Below, one piece after another: positions 12,062-23,190 of a stretch of DNA of 64,000 nucleotides (position 1 is the stretch's first letter; each line of letters starts with the position of its first letter). Origin of the DNA: Strigops habroptila (lineage: Eukaryota; Chordata; Aves; Psittaciformes; Psittacidae); contig NC_044277.2 of the NCBI RefSeq assembly GCF_004027225.2, forward strand, positions 84,332,283 through 84,396,282, in the 5' to 3' direction. Both the position numbers and the translations under genes were made by a program. The notes below the pieces were generated by a model. It was not told the DNA's origin, did no database searches, and saw only the letters and a program-made list of their open reading frames with translations.

Positions 12062-15000
12062 ATGGGCTCCATCAGTGCAGCAAATGCAGAATTTGCTTTT
12101 GATGTATTCAAAGAGCTGAAAGTCCACCATGCCAATGACAACATCTTCTACTCCCCCCTGAGCATAATTGCAGCCCTGGCCATGGTTTACCTGGGAGCAA
12201 GAGGTAACACTGAGTATCAGATGGAGAAGGTAAGTTACCTAAATGGATTCAAACCTGCCTAGAAAAAGAATGACATTCCAAACTGCGAAGTTTGGATCTT
12301 GAGCTGAGTTTTCATTTACCATCATTGCTTTTCTCCATGGCAACCAAGAACTGTCTTTAAGAAAGAGTAGTCCATTAAGAAAGAGCAGTCTTGAAGAACG
12401 GTTAAAGCAGAGCCTCTTGCTTCAGCTTGTATAATTTCACAGACCTGATTCCTTCGAGGTGGAAAGGACAACTTGTAATATACAAAAGAGGAAGCATTCA
12501 GAGAACAAAATCACAGTTATAAATACAATACAATAAGATTGTAACTGGTTTATAGACTGAACATGATTAACTGGAAAAGAATGGATCTAAGCTAATCATC
12601 ATAATCTCAAATTTTCAGTGTGGCACATGCAGGAAAAAAAGTTTTAAAGCTTACATGCAATTTCTCAATTCATCTATGCGTTAATCAGACCTGTTTAGAT
12701 CAACACAAACATCAGTGACTTTCGGTAGACTTCACATACTTAATTTCTTCTATTGCTACTTCCAATTGCAGGTTCTTCACTTTGACAAAATTGCAGGACT
12801 TGGAGGAGCTGTTCAGACCAAGGTACAGAAATCTAAGGTACATTTATTTCTCTTTCACACTTTTCTCCTGAGACCGTCCTGATGGTGCTTCAAGTAGGTT
12901 CGACACCTTCTCAAACCTTTGCTAACACTCTTAATTTAAGAGACCTCACTCCTACAGTTTCAGATTCATCACTGAGGTTAAAAATAAAACCAACCAACCA
13001 ACCAAAAAACAGAAAAAGAAAACAGGCTGCACATGTAGCACTAGAACAAGTGACAGAACAGAATAGCATGCTTTGGGTACCAGCCAGCCTTCCTGTGTAG
13101 ATGAGCATATGCACACCTGTAAGGGGACAGCATTTGAAAGGGGCTCAGTAACTGTAATCAGGTTGTAGCAGTAAGACTTGCAGCTGAGACTCTAAAGTGG
13201 GGCAGGAATATGCTTTCTCAGAAAAAAGCCCAGAAACCTCAAAGGCTGGAGAGTAACCACATTCTTCAAAAGCTGCAGGGACTTTTCTCGCCTCCAATTC
13301 TCACTGCTACCCCAAGAGCACCATGAGGGGTCCCAGTACCTTGATACCACCTGTGTGCTTTTCTCAGTGTAAATCTGCTGTCTCTGTAAAGATAACACCA
13401 GCCATGCCCCCTGGACTGTCCCGATACACTTGGGATCCACAAGCACAAAGTGGGACTTGCAAAGAGCTATAACACTTTTTTTTTTTTTTCATAATTAAGA
13501 AAGATTAAGGTAACATCAGCTAAAGCATTTAGTGGCTGCTTAAGCATTTAGAAAGGAGCAGTTCAACACAATTCTCCTTCTCATCAAATGAAGTTCCAGC
13601 CACATTTATCATTGTGCATTTTTCTTGCACACTCAGCCTCTGCCACCTGGAACATTATTCCTGGGACATTAGACAGTTGGTCCACTTTTTCATTATATTA
13701 TGAGACACTTCCTGACTTCCTTGTCATCTAACACTCTTATCCTATCTGCAGCTTCAGCAGAAAGCTGCTGTGAAAATGCAAGCAGAAGCATGGAGCTAGA
13801 GGCTTTATATCTATGACAACTTGCCAATTGCAATCATTGACACCCAAATTTTTGTTTTTCTCACCTCACTTCTACAGTTTCAGATTCATCACTGAGGTTT
13901 TCTGCTTGTTATCACCTAGAATGAGTGTCATCGTATACTATGAATTAATTGTACATCGTTAGTTGCTTATATTGAATATCCCTCCCACGGAGATCTTGGA
14001 CTGTAGTAGATGTTCATTTGCAGATGTCCAAACACTGTGCATTTTCCCATGTTACTTGTACCTTATAAATACTTCTCTTCCTTGTAAAATAAGCTAACAG
14101 CTGTACCTTTTTATCTTCTTATCAACAACTCTCAGTGTGGCAAGTCTGTGAATATCCACATACTGTTTAAAGAACTTCTTTCTGATATCACTGCACCAAA
14201 AGCCAATTATTCACTCCACGTTGCCAACAGACTCTATGCTGAAAAGACATCTTCAATCCTACCGGTAAGTTGTACATCATAGTGATTTTTTGTTAAATTC
14301 TGTGTAAACCTGTAATCCAGGAGGACTGGCCAGAGTAGGTGGTCTGTTAATCCACTGGTGTGGACTTCCATGGCTTTTCCCTTTGCCACAGCCCTGACAA
14401 TAGCAATTCCAGGCAAAAAGATGGCCCTAGTAAAAAACGAATGGAGTAAAAGCCAAAACTATTTGGTAATGTAATTCCTCTCTCCCTGCTTGCTCCTATT
14501 TTAATAGATTGATTGGTTTTTTCCAGGAAATAATTTGATTTCAGCACATTTCTTCAATTGAAAACCTCACCTCAAAACCAACTTTTGAAAGTGTCAAAAT
14601 CTTCTATTTGACATTTTCAAAACAAAGGATACAAATACTCCAGATCAAAAAAACTTCTTATCATCTTCAAAAATAAAGAAGAACGCTTTAAAGTAAAAGG
14701 AGTGGACATAATGATAATAAAACACTCTGAAATGAACCTGAAACAATGGTTTTGGATCAGGTTTTCTTCAAGAAAACATTTAAACATTTCTGATATGTAT
14801 TTTCTTAACTGATAAAGTAATAAAATTGCCAGATCTGAAAATGTCATGGATCAAAATAATTTTTCTGGCCCAGTTTTAGCAGGTTCTTCCAGGAAGTAAG
14901 CAATGAGAACAGCCTAACCATGGTATCACTATGAAAATCCTTTTAGTCATATTTTATATCACCTTCATACTGTTTTAAAAAAAATTACTAGTTTGGTGGC

Positions 15001-18000
15001 TACAATTGTTGTCTTCACAGATTTACTTAAAATGTGTGAAGAAACTGTACAGAGCAGGTCTGGAAATGGTCAACTTCAAAACAGCATCAGATCAAGCCAG
15101 ACAGCTCATTAATTCCTGGGTGGAAAATCAGACAAACGGTAAGGTCAGACAAGATTTTGAAATACACTTTCCTCTCACAACTGTATTTAAACAACTTCTG
15201 GAAAGACTAAGCATTAGAGGAGAGATTTACCCTCCAATCCCATCCCCATTTGTGGATATTTCCTATGGAAAGGGATGACTCTATTGCACCTGTGTGGCAG
15301 TGACAGTGTGTTTTAAACATATCTGGCAAAGGCAGAGATGCCAGGATGTGCACACTTTTTATATGCACACTTTCTGTGTCTGAAGAGCTTAACTCATGCA
15401 AGGTTAGTCCCAGCTTCTCTAGAACGTTGGCATAATTTTACGAGGATGTGCTGGATGGGTAACAAGTGGGCTTCCAGGAATGAAAGTAATGCATGCTCTA
15501 GGCTGATGGTGGGAAATGAATGACTCATGAGCTGTGTACATTTGTTGGGCTGAGGTGGGAGGAAAAACAATGCGAGAAAGAAGCACAGTAAGAAACAGAA
15601 AATCTATATCGCTGCTTCCATCTCTTTTTCCTTCTTTTATATATAAATCTTTTTCTAAGCACTGGAGAGGTGTACCACTCCTGATCCTACCTGTCTTTTT
15701 GCAGAAATATCTGGCCAGGTTCCAGTCATTCTGTATTAAATCATCCTTATGAACCTGAATTCCACATGCAGACCTTTTAAGAAGAGGAAGTCAAGCCAAG
15801 AAGCAGCATGTTGATTGACTTCTAAAATGCAAGACTACTGCTGTGAAACTTACCACTCTCTGCCTTGCTTCTTCCTTAAAGGAATGATTCAAGATTTTCT
15901 TGAGCCACGCTCTGTTGATCTGAATACTCTGTTGGTCCTTGTGAATGCCATTTACTTCAAAGGGATATGGAAGACGGCGTTTAAAGAAGAAGACACTCAG
16001 GAATTTCCCTTCAGCGTGACAAAGGTAGAGGGGCACATCATCTGTCCAGGAAGCCAAGTTGGGGGCTTGCACAGACAGCAGGCTGAGTGTTACACATACA
16101 ACATGATGTGGTCAGTGGCCAGGTGATTTAGCTGCGCTCCTTGCAGTCAGGTTTGCAAGATATGTGTCTGACCCAAGCACACCAGTAGGTAAGAGAGAAA
16201 AATGGAGACACAGCTCTTTTTCAAAGGCAGCATGCTTCAAGATCGAGTCCTGTCCCTTTCAAAGAGCTTGTACTTTTGCCTGCTCAAAGAAAAAATAGCT
16301 CCCTGCTCACATTGTCTCTCATTTCTGTTTCTGCAGCAAGAAAGCAGACCTGTGCAAATGATGCGTCAGAACAGTACCTTCAAAGTGGGAGTGGTGCCTT
16401 CAGAGAAAATTAAGATCCTGGAGCTGCCATATGCCAGTGGAGAGCTGAGCATGTTGGTGCTGTTGCCTGATGACGTCTCTGGTCTGGAGCAGGTATGGCC
16501 CTGACAGGGGAAGCAGAAGAGGTACCAGTTCAGTGGGACCTGGCTGCCACCAGACCTTCTGCTGTCCACTTACATCCCAGCTGCCCACCCCATGGCTGTG
16601 CTGGGCTGGTGGGGGAGCAGAAAAGCTCCCCAGGTGATACCAAGTGCTCAGGCAGCGACTGGCCTCTTAAGAGAGCACTGGACTCAGCCTAATAAAATGC
16701 AGGTAAAGGAGACTAGTGCTGCTGTAGCCCTACTACATGTTTTTTAATGAGAGGTAATTTCACCTCTGCCCCCAAAGAAACTGTTGAGGAAATGTTTCTA
16801 AAACTGATGAGAAACAGACATTCTTTGTCGAAATCCCTGGGGTTTTTTTGGTTTTGCTTTTGTATTTTAGAAAAATCCTCATTAAACATCATAAGTAGGC
16901 TGCTTTCAAAAACTTCTCTGCTTCTGTCATCATGGAACAAAAACCAAAGTTAGATAAAGCATGTCCTAAATAAAATATTCTTGATTATGAAACAGTGAAA
17001 CCAAGCTAAACTAACTGATCAATAATACTTCATCAATTAAGACTTCAGAGAGTTGTGAATAAGGAGATGGAAAGGAAAGGCATAAAATATATTTGGAAAT
17101 TACACATCAAACAAAGAAAATAGATATAAGGACATAAGATATATTATACATTAGATAAAAGGAAGAAGTTCTTTACCATGAGGGTGGTGAAGCACTGGAA
17201 CAGGTTGCCCAAAAAAGTGGCAAATGTTCCATCCCTGGCGGTGTTCAAGGCCAGGCTGGACAGAGACTTGGGTGACATTGTCTAGTGTGAGGCATCCCTG
17301 CCCACGACAGGGGGGTTGGAACCAGATGATCTGAAGGTCCTTTCCAACCCAAACCATTCTATGATTATATGAAAACAGACGAGACTTGCGTCTATCATCA
17401 ACATCAGAAAGAATTCATGATCATACAAGAATAGAAAATGAGAACAGCACAGAAAGTAAAAGAAAACATCAAATTGCTTTAAGTCAGGTTGAGTCAGCCA
17501 TATGCATGAAAACTAGTAAAAAAAAATTTGCTAAGCTGTGCAACTGTTGGGTTGTGTCTCATGAGACATAAAATTAATTGGACAGAAGGGGATGTGTCAG
17601 GTGGGTAAGGAACTGAATAAAAGGACAGTGACACAGGCAGTACTGAAGAAGCAACTAATAAACCACAAGAAGGATATTGATAGGATGCACTTTAGGAGAC
17701 AATCTGGCTTGTTTTCTGTATGATAGCCTTGATTAAAACGAATGGTAAGAAGCTGTTGAATTCACATTCCAGGTGTTTCATTTCCTGCCTCTTTTTACAG
17801 CTTGAGAAAAAAATCAACTTTGAAAAACTTACGGAGTGGACCAGTCCCAGCGTGATGGAAAAAAAGAAAGTGAAAGTGTACCTCCCGCGCATGAAGATTG
17901 AGGAAAAATACAACCTCACAGGTGTCTTAAAGGCCTTGGGTATGACCGACCTGTTCAGCCCTTCGGCCGATCTGTCTGGCATCTCTTCAGCAAAGAACCT

Positions 18001-18202
18001 GAAGATATCTGAGGCCATTCATAAGGCATTCATGGAAGTCAATGAAGACGGCACTGAGATGGCTGGCTCAGCAGGTGTGATTGGAGTCGTCAAATATTTC
18101 CCTGAGTCTGAAGAGTTTAGGGCTGACCACCCTTTCCTTTTCTTCATCAAACACAATCCAACCAACAGCATCCTCTTCTTTGGTAGATATTGTTCTCCCT
18201 AA
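12062..18202 (+). CDS. OVALX: Ovalbumin-related protein X (SERPINB14C), complete coding region
   Basis: Coding exons: 12062-12229, 12772-12822, 14136-14264, 15021-15138, 15882-16024, 16337-16492 and 17801-18202, with exon 2 starting at 12044. They give 388 aa. Exon 4 starts CGKSVNIH and exon 5 starts IYLKCVKKLYRAGLE, both matching my recollection of chicken OVALX. The loop (EDGTEMAGSAGVIG) also matches X rather than Y. OVALX is an egg-white heparin-binding, non-inhibitory ov-serpin in hen. By alignment P1 is Lys353. Cysteines at the start of exon 4 and in YLKC correspond to the ovalbumin disulfide. Sequons include NYS, NST and YNLT. Exon 3 has a second in-frame donor 15 nt downstream (12838), which would add VQKSK. 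Intron 7 holds a CR1. Exon 7 and its flanks are nearly identical to OVALY. No inactivating change is seen. Confidence 0.93.
17155..17372 (+). repeat. CR1 LINE 3' end in OVALX intron 7
   Basis: The sequence matches the final part of CR1: GAGGGTGGTGAAGCACTGGA, then CCATCCCTGGCGGTGTTCAA, then CCTTTCCAACCC, then an ATTCTATGATTATATGA terminus. OVALY intron 7 has no counterpart, so the insertion came after the X/Y split or was lost from Y. Confidence 0.92.
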
Positions 18203-18219
18203 AGAAAGAAAGAGCTGGA

Positions 18220-18225
18220 AATAAA
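18220..18225 (+). terminator. OVALX: Proximal poly(A) signal of OVALX
   Basis: AATAAA occurs 17 nt after the stop codon, in GCTGGAAATAAAGCTTGCC. The identical motif is at the same place in OVALY (32365-32370) but not in OVAL. Use of this site would give an extremely short 3' UTR. It may be unused. Confidence 0.35.
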
Positions 18226-19384
18226 GCTTGCCTTCCCCTCAGAAACAGATCCCCTTTAGTGTAGTATTGTAGTATAATCTCATCTCTCAATATTTTCTCC
18301 AAATGGAAAGCCTAATCTAGGAAATGCCCATTTGGGAAGCTTCCATAGCAAAGACATACCTGCAGGTGAGGAAACAGCAGCAAGTATGTTTACTCCTTTC
18401 CCTTCTCATACTAGTTCCAGGATTGCTTGAGCTGAACAAATACTGAGTCAACAGAGACTAGATTCTCCCACCAGTTGTGAAGGGGCCAAGTGATTTTCAT
18501 TCAAGGAACTAGTTGTTGTGCTCATCCCATTCCTCAGTACATTCTGTTGACAAACCCCTGCTGTTCCTCAAATAAGGGCTTTGAGATCTCCAGTCTGGCA
18601 TAGATGCTTGTGAATAAGATTCTGCTATGCATGTTGTTAACCGGTCCCTGTGTACATCTCAAATGTTTTTTACTTAGCTGTTGGAAAATGGTGTACATGA
18701 CCACTGTCACCAGAGTCGTCCTCTCATCATGACTTCCTCGCCTAAGTCCGAATTTCAGAGGTTCTCCAAAGTCATGGAGAGTCTCCCTTCCACTTCAGAG
18801 AGCACAAAAAAAGATCTTAGGTGCAATTGCGCCTTCTCACAGAGTGTAGATTCAAAGCCTGAAACATGGATATATGGCTGATCCATATGATCCAGAACTC
18901 AGTGAGAACTGTCAGGCAGAAGAGCTGTCTGAATTCTTGTTTAAAACATTGGAAGCATGTCAAATTTGAGCACATTTTGATTTTTGTGAAAAATCCTGCA
19001 AGTGGTATTAAAGAATCTGATTTCTCCATGGGAGTTCTGTGGAAAAACACAGCTTTCAACATTATCCCCGTCTCTGTTGAGCTTGCCTGGCAAGTAAACT
19101 TCAATTGGTCACTGGGAAGCCCTCAGGTGGAGCTCAAATTTCAAGCACATAATTCTTCTATGAATGCAGCTGGGCTTCTTGGTTCCTGTGATAGTTCAAG
19201 GCTACATCTCTTGTTTGTAAGAAATACAGAGAATCCTAATATTCTCTGCCTTTTCCTTCCTATGCATCCATTGCCATCTGCAAATATGGATATATTGGCT
19301 CAATGCTATGTCCTGTTTTCTTTCTAATCATACATTACTGATTTTGATGGATACAATTGATTTTTTTTTTTTTTTGGTTAACAA

Positions 19385-19390
19385 AATAAA
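19385..19390 (+). terminator. OVALX: Distal poly(A) signal of OVALX
   Basis: AATAAA follows a T15 run (19361-19375). Sequence between the stop and this point aligns in patches with the OVALY 3' UTR, including GATTTTTGTGA and CACAGCTTTCA stretches. This suggests a true 3' UTR of about 1.2 kb. The site was chosen by homology to the distal sites of OVALY and OVAL. Confidence 0.5.
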
Positions 19391-19409
19391 ATCACAAATG
19401 CTTTTCATG

Positions 19410-21317
19410 AGAATTATATTAATTTTCTGGTCCACAAACCCTTAAAAATACCATTGCATCAGTAACTGTTGGGAGTAAAATGGGGTTTAGTACAAAATCT
19501 TATTTTTAGAATGAATAAAGCATGTAAATATGGAGCTTCCTAGGCAGTTATGAAATGCATAAATGCACATATTTGGAATTTGATTCCTCTCTGTATTACA
19601 AATTACGAAGAAATAGCCCAATGGAATACTAATTTATTCTTATGTATTTTTCAATACAATTCCAATGGGTATTAAAGATGCACTGACAATTACACTGGTA
19701 AATATTTCAAGGAACAACTATACCAGCAGCTCTACCATTTTAGATGATGAAGTTATCTGAAAATCACATAACTGAAAAGGCATAAGAAAGAATAAGTAGA
19801 TTGACAACTATTAGGCAAAGCATTTTCCCCTTGAGAGTCTTGAGAGGATGAACTCTGTTGTTAATATCTGCTATTTCCACATTAACATATAGTGTGGTGT
19901 GACAAAAGCAGATCTGTAAAGGGAAGCAGCTGCTGCTACAGGTCAGACATCCACATTATTTGAACATCATCAGGATATTTGTGATAGAGACTCAGCTGTT
20001 TTTCAGCAGTAAAAACTCCTATTTTAACAACTATACTTCAATTTTTGTTCTTTAGAAATGAAAGCAATGATATGAACAGTTCCAAGAGATGCAAAATTTC
20101 AACACCTCAAGGTTTGTCATAAGCACTTTATTCACCCCTTGCATCTCTTGTAGCCAGAAGCAGTTAATCCAGTCATTTAAATTTAAAAGCCTGTTCACTT
20201 AAACTACAAGAAGATTTGAAAAGGGTTACATTTGCAAACTAGCCTTATTATGATTATTAAACTGGAAAGTGCTTAAAGTACAAAGATATGCCTCAGTGAC
20301 CAGCGTTGTTCCCTGAAAAAAGAAGGTCAAAATGAAGGAATGGGAAAAAAAGCAAAGGAGCCACGAAGCTTATGAGAAAGTACAATGTTTCCTCTTTCTC
20401 AAAAGCGGAAAGAAGATGCAGCCAAAAGTGCAAATTCAGCAATACTGAACCAAACCTGTAACAAAGTGCCGATGGCTAGGACCTGGACCTGGTCACCACA
20501 AACCAAGTAGGAGGCACAATATTAAAAGGGTAGTGGAAAAGTATTAGCCAAGAAGGGGGTGGCAGACCTGGCCAATGGGATGATGAATGCCTGGTGTGGC
20601 CTCCAAGCATTCCAAAACCCTGGGGAGATCTGGGGCAAGCAGCCCTTCCTGTGCCCCAGACAGATGAGGTTTGTGGTTCAGACTCTCTGTGCTCTCATCC
20701 ACCGACCAACCATTCAGTGGAAGGGTTCAAGTGCTCCGGCTGGACCCCGTGCCCTGAGCACATCTGTGTTTTCACCTGACAGGTTTCATTTTCCAGGCAT
20801 GGTTCCGGTTCTCATGCCAACGGGCAGCTCTAATAATAGAGTGTATTTGCTCTGAAAAAAAAAAAAAAAAAAAAGGCCAAAATTTTAACAATGTTAAAAT
20901 GCTCCTAATGTTTTTATTTGGAAAAAAAAAAAAAAAAAAAATTTTAAAACCTCCTTGTTGCTACTGGCCTTCCAAAGGCTTCTGGTACTTTTGTTTCCTG
21001 AAGACTTGAAACCCTTTTACTCTGACAGATTACTGTGCAGCGCCAGAAGGAAGGCTTGGCGGGGGAGGGGGCAACAAAAAGTCTGAAACCTTCTGCACCT
21101 CTTGCTGCAACTAACACAGCTTCAGAAAGCACAAAGAGAGGTCCAGGGCTCTCCAGTATGACATGATGTTGCTCCCCGTACAACATGGAAACAGTACTCT
21201 GGGACTTGCCACACATTCCTGTTCGAAGTGCCTTATCTGCACCACAGTACTTTGCACATTAACAGGCAATAACCCTGCTGTCTCCATCTCCCTGGAGATC
21301 TTCCTCTGCATATAACA
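19410..21317. other. Intergenic region between OVALX and OVALY, first part
   Basis: No gene is visible. Part near 20130-20280 aligns loosely with sequence downstream of OVALY near 33920-34050, so it belongs to the duplicated unit. The stretch 20550-20855 is moderately GC-rich and ends in a 20-base A run. A second A20 run lies at 20922-20941. Confidence 0.45.
20855..20941 (+). repeat. Two A20 runs 47 bp apart
   Basis: Uninterrupted A runs occupy 20855-20874 and 20922-20941, separated by AT-rich sequence. They could mark the tail of a retroposed copy whose body is the GC-richer 20550-20855, or simply be expanded mononucleotide repeats. No flanking target-site duplication was recognised. Confidence 0.6.
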
Positions 21318-21890
21318 CAAAATCACAGAACAGCTGAGATTGGAAGTGACCTCTGCCAATTGTCTACACCAAGATCCCCCCTTCAAGCAGGGTCAGCTAC
21401 AGCAACCCTGTTGGGTTTTGAATATTTCCAAGGATGGAGACTCCACAGGCTCTTTGGGCAACCTGGCTTTACCTCCTTCCCCATAAACAAATGTACTTTC
21501 TTATGTTTAAATGAAATTTATGCTACTTCAAGTTGCATCCATTCCCTCTTGCCTAAAGCACTGGAGAAAGTCTAGCTCCATCTTCTTTTCACCTTCCCAT
21601 CAAAAAAGTTCGGCATCTGGATAAGACCCCTGTGTACTTTCTCCTCTCCAGTGAAACAAGTCCCATCATTCTGAGCCTCTCCTGACAGATGCTTCAATCA
21701 CTTCATCATCTTTGTGGCTCTTCCCTGGTCCTGCTCCAGGACATCCACATATCTTTTGTATTGGAAAGCCTGGAGCTGTACACAGCACTCCAGCTGTGGT
21801 CCCACCAGCGCTGAGAGGGGCAGGAAAACCTCCCTTTACCTGCTGGCAATGTTTTTTCTTATGCAGCCCATGATGCTGTTGACGTGAGCA
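21318..21890 (-). repeat. CR1 LINE fragment, reverse orientation, ~570 bp
   Basis: It starts with AATCACAGAACAGCTGAGAT. Reversed CR1 segments follow, including CTCCACAGGCTCTTTGGGCA, AGCCTGGAGCTGTACACAGC and CAGCCCATGATGCTGTTG. It is more diverged than other copies in the window, so probably older. Confidence 0.85.
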
Positions 21891-22334
21891 GTGCTAGTCA
21901 TAGGCTGTCATGAGCAGTCTTCTCTGTGGTGATTGACCCTGGTAACTAAGGTTCCATATGGCACAGACAGTAAACTAGTTATGCAAATGCCAGTGGCCGC
22001 TGTCAGCACCACGTGTATGCTGGGTCTAAGGGCCTCGTTACCATGCTGCCTCCCAGTGAGGTAAGACCATCCACAGCCTCACCCTGGCTCTTGGCTGATC
22101 CCAGGGACTTGAGGGATGAATAAGGGACTTCACATATGCTGTGATGACTGATGAAGAGACTGCTATGTGCACTGGTCCAGAACCTGTACAGCAGCAGGCC
22201 CTCATGCTGTGTGTGCTGCTAAATAAACACAGTAAGTGTGAGAGACTTGTGACCAAAGCCACCATAAGATCCTTCTGAAGAGGCTTTCAATGGAGAAATC
22301 CACTCTGTCAAGACTGAGGTACGCACATCCCTGT

Positions 22335-22860
22335 TCACAGTCTGTGAGATATCAGGGCAGCAGCACTGCAGGCAACAATGTCCATGTCTTCAGAATGGTA
22401 CAGCGCTGCTGCAGAAAGGTGCCAGGTAGGCTACAAGCTCATGTCTGAAGAAGATTGACCAGACACCTCATTTTCTTCAGACGAGGGAAAGAACACAGTC
22501 CTACAGGACAACTGAGAGAGAAACCATCACTGATAGCTACAGCACCAAGGTCTGCAGCGGCAACTAACTAATCACTGGCAGTCACTCTGAGCCAGAAAAA
22601 CATGAAACAATATGCTCCTTCCTACTGGCAAAAGAGCAGCAGAGAGGAGGGGAACTCAACTCTTGAGTTCCATGTGGGTTCTTGTGATTGGACCGTGCTT
22701 TGGTCTGTGAGCTGACCTGGACTTCATATCCTCTTGGAAAGGCTCAAATGTCCAAGAGTCTGTTGGTTTAGGGACAGCTCCACAATGAAATGCCTGTCAG
22801 AGCAAAGGACAGCAGAACCTTAGCTGACCTCTTTCTTGGGACAAGCATTGTTGAAATGAC
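22335..22860 (+). promoter_or_regulatory. Distal upstream block shared with OVAL (OVALY copy)
   Basis: About 525 bp aligns with 38683-39305. Shared stretches include CACAGTCTGTGAGA, ACTGAGAGAGAAACCATCAC, GATAGCTACAGCACCAAGGT, GAGCTGACCTGGACTTCATA and GAGTCTGTTGGTTTAGGGAC. It lies 3.2-3.7 kb before the OVALY start. In chicken OVAL a hormone-linked nuclease hypersensitive site is known at about -3.2 kb. The match to that site is inference. A TGACCT nuclear-receptor half-site is present, but its partner half (GGTCT) is imperfect here. Confidence 0.5.
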
Positions 22861-23044
22861 ATGTGGTAAAACACATCCTTTTGTGTTTGTGTGCATTACA
22901 CAGCTGGGCTGGAAAGGGCAATCCATTCATTTGACCAATAAAAAATAGAAATGCTAACAAAACCTGTAACCTGGGTTGTGTATTGTCATGTTTCTAGAGG
23001 AGTGTACTGCCCCTTCTGTACTACAAAACAAAAAAATTCCTTTC

Positions 23045-23190
23045 ACAGAATCATAGAATCATAGAATCACACAGTGATTTGGGTTGGAAGGAACCTGAAA
23101 CACCATCTAGTTCCAACCCCCCTGCCAAGGTCAGAGACACCTTCTACTAGACGAGGTTGCTCAAAGTCCCATCCAACCTGCCCTAGAAGG
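23045..23190 (-). repeat. CR1 LINE 3' end, reverse orientation
   Basis: It begins AGAATCATAGAATCATAGAA, then TTGGGTTGGAAGGAACCTG and CATCTAGTTCCAACCCCCCT. This is a 5'-truncated copy of about 145 bp. Confidence 0.92.

Noticed and set aside
18866-19327. 153-codon open frame after OVALX
   Set aside because: It lies in sequence that aligns with the OVALY 3' UTR, so it is better explained as untranslated region.
20559-20855. 98-codon frame ending at an A20 run
   Set aside because: Possibly part of a retroposed transcript but with no recognisable protein family.
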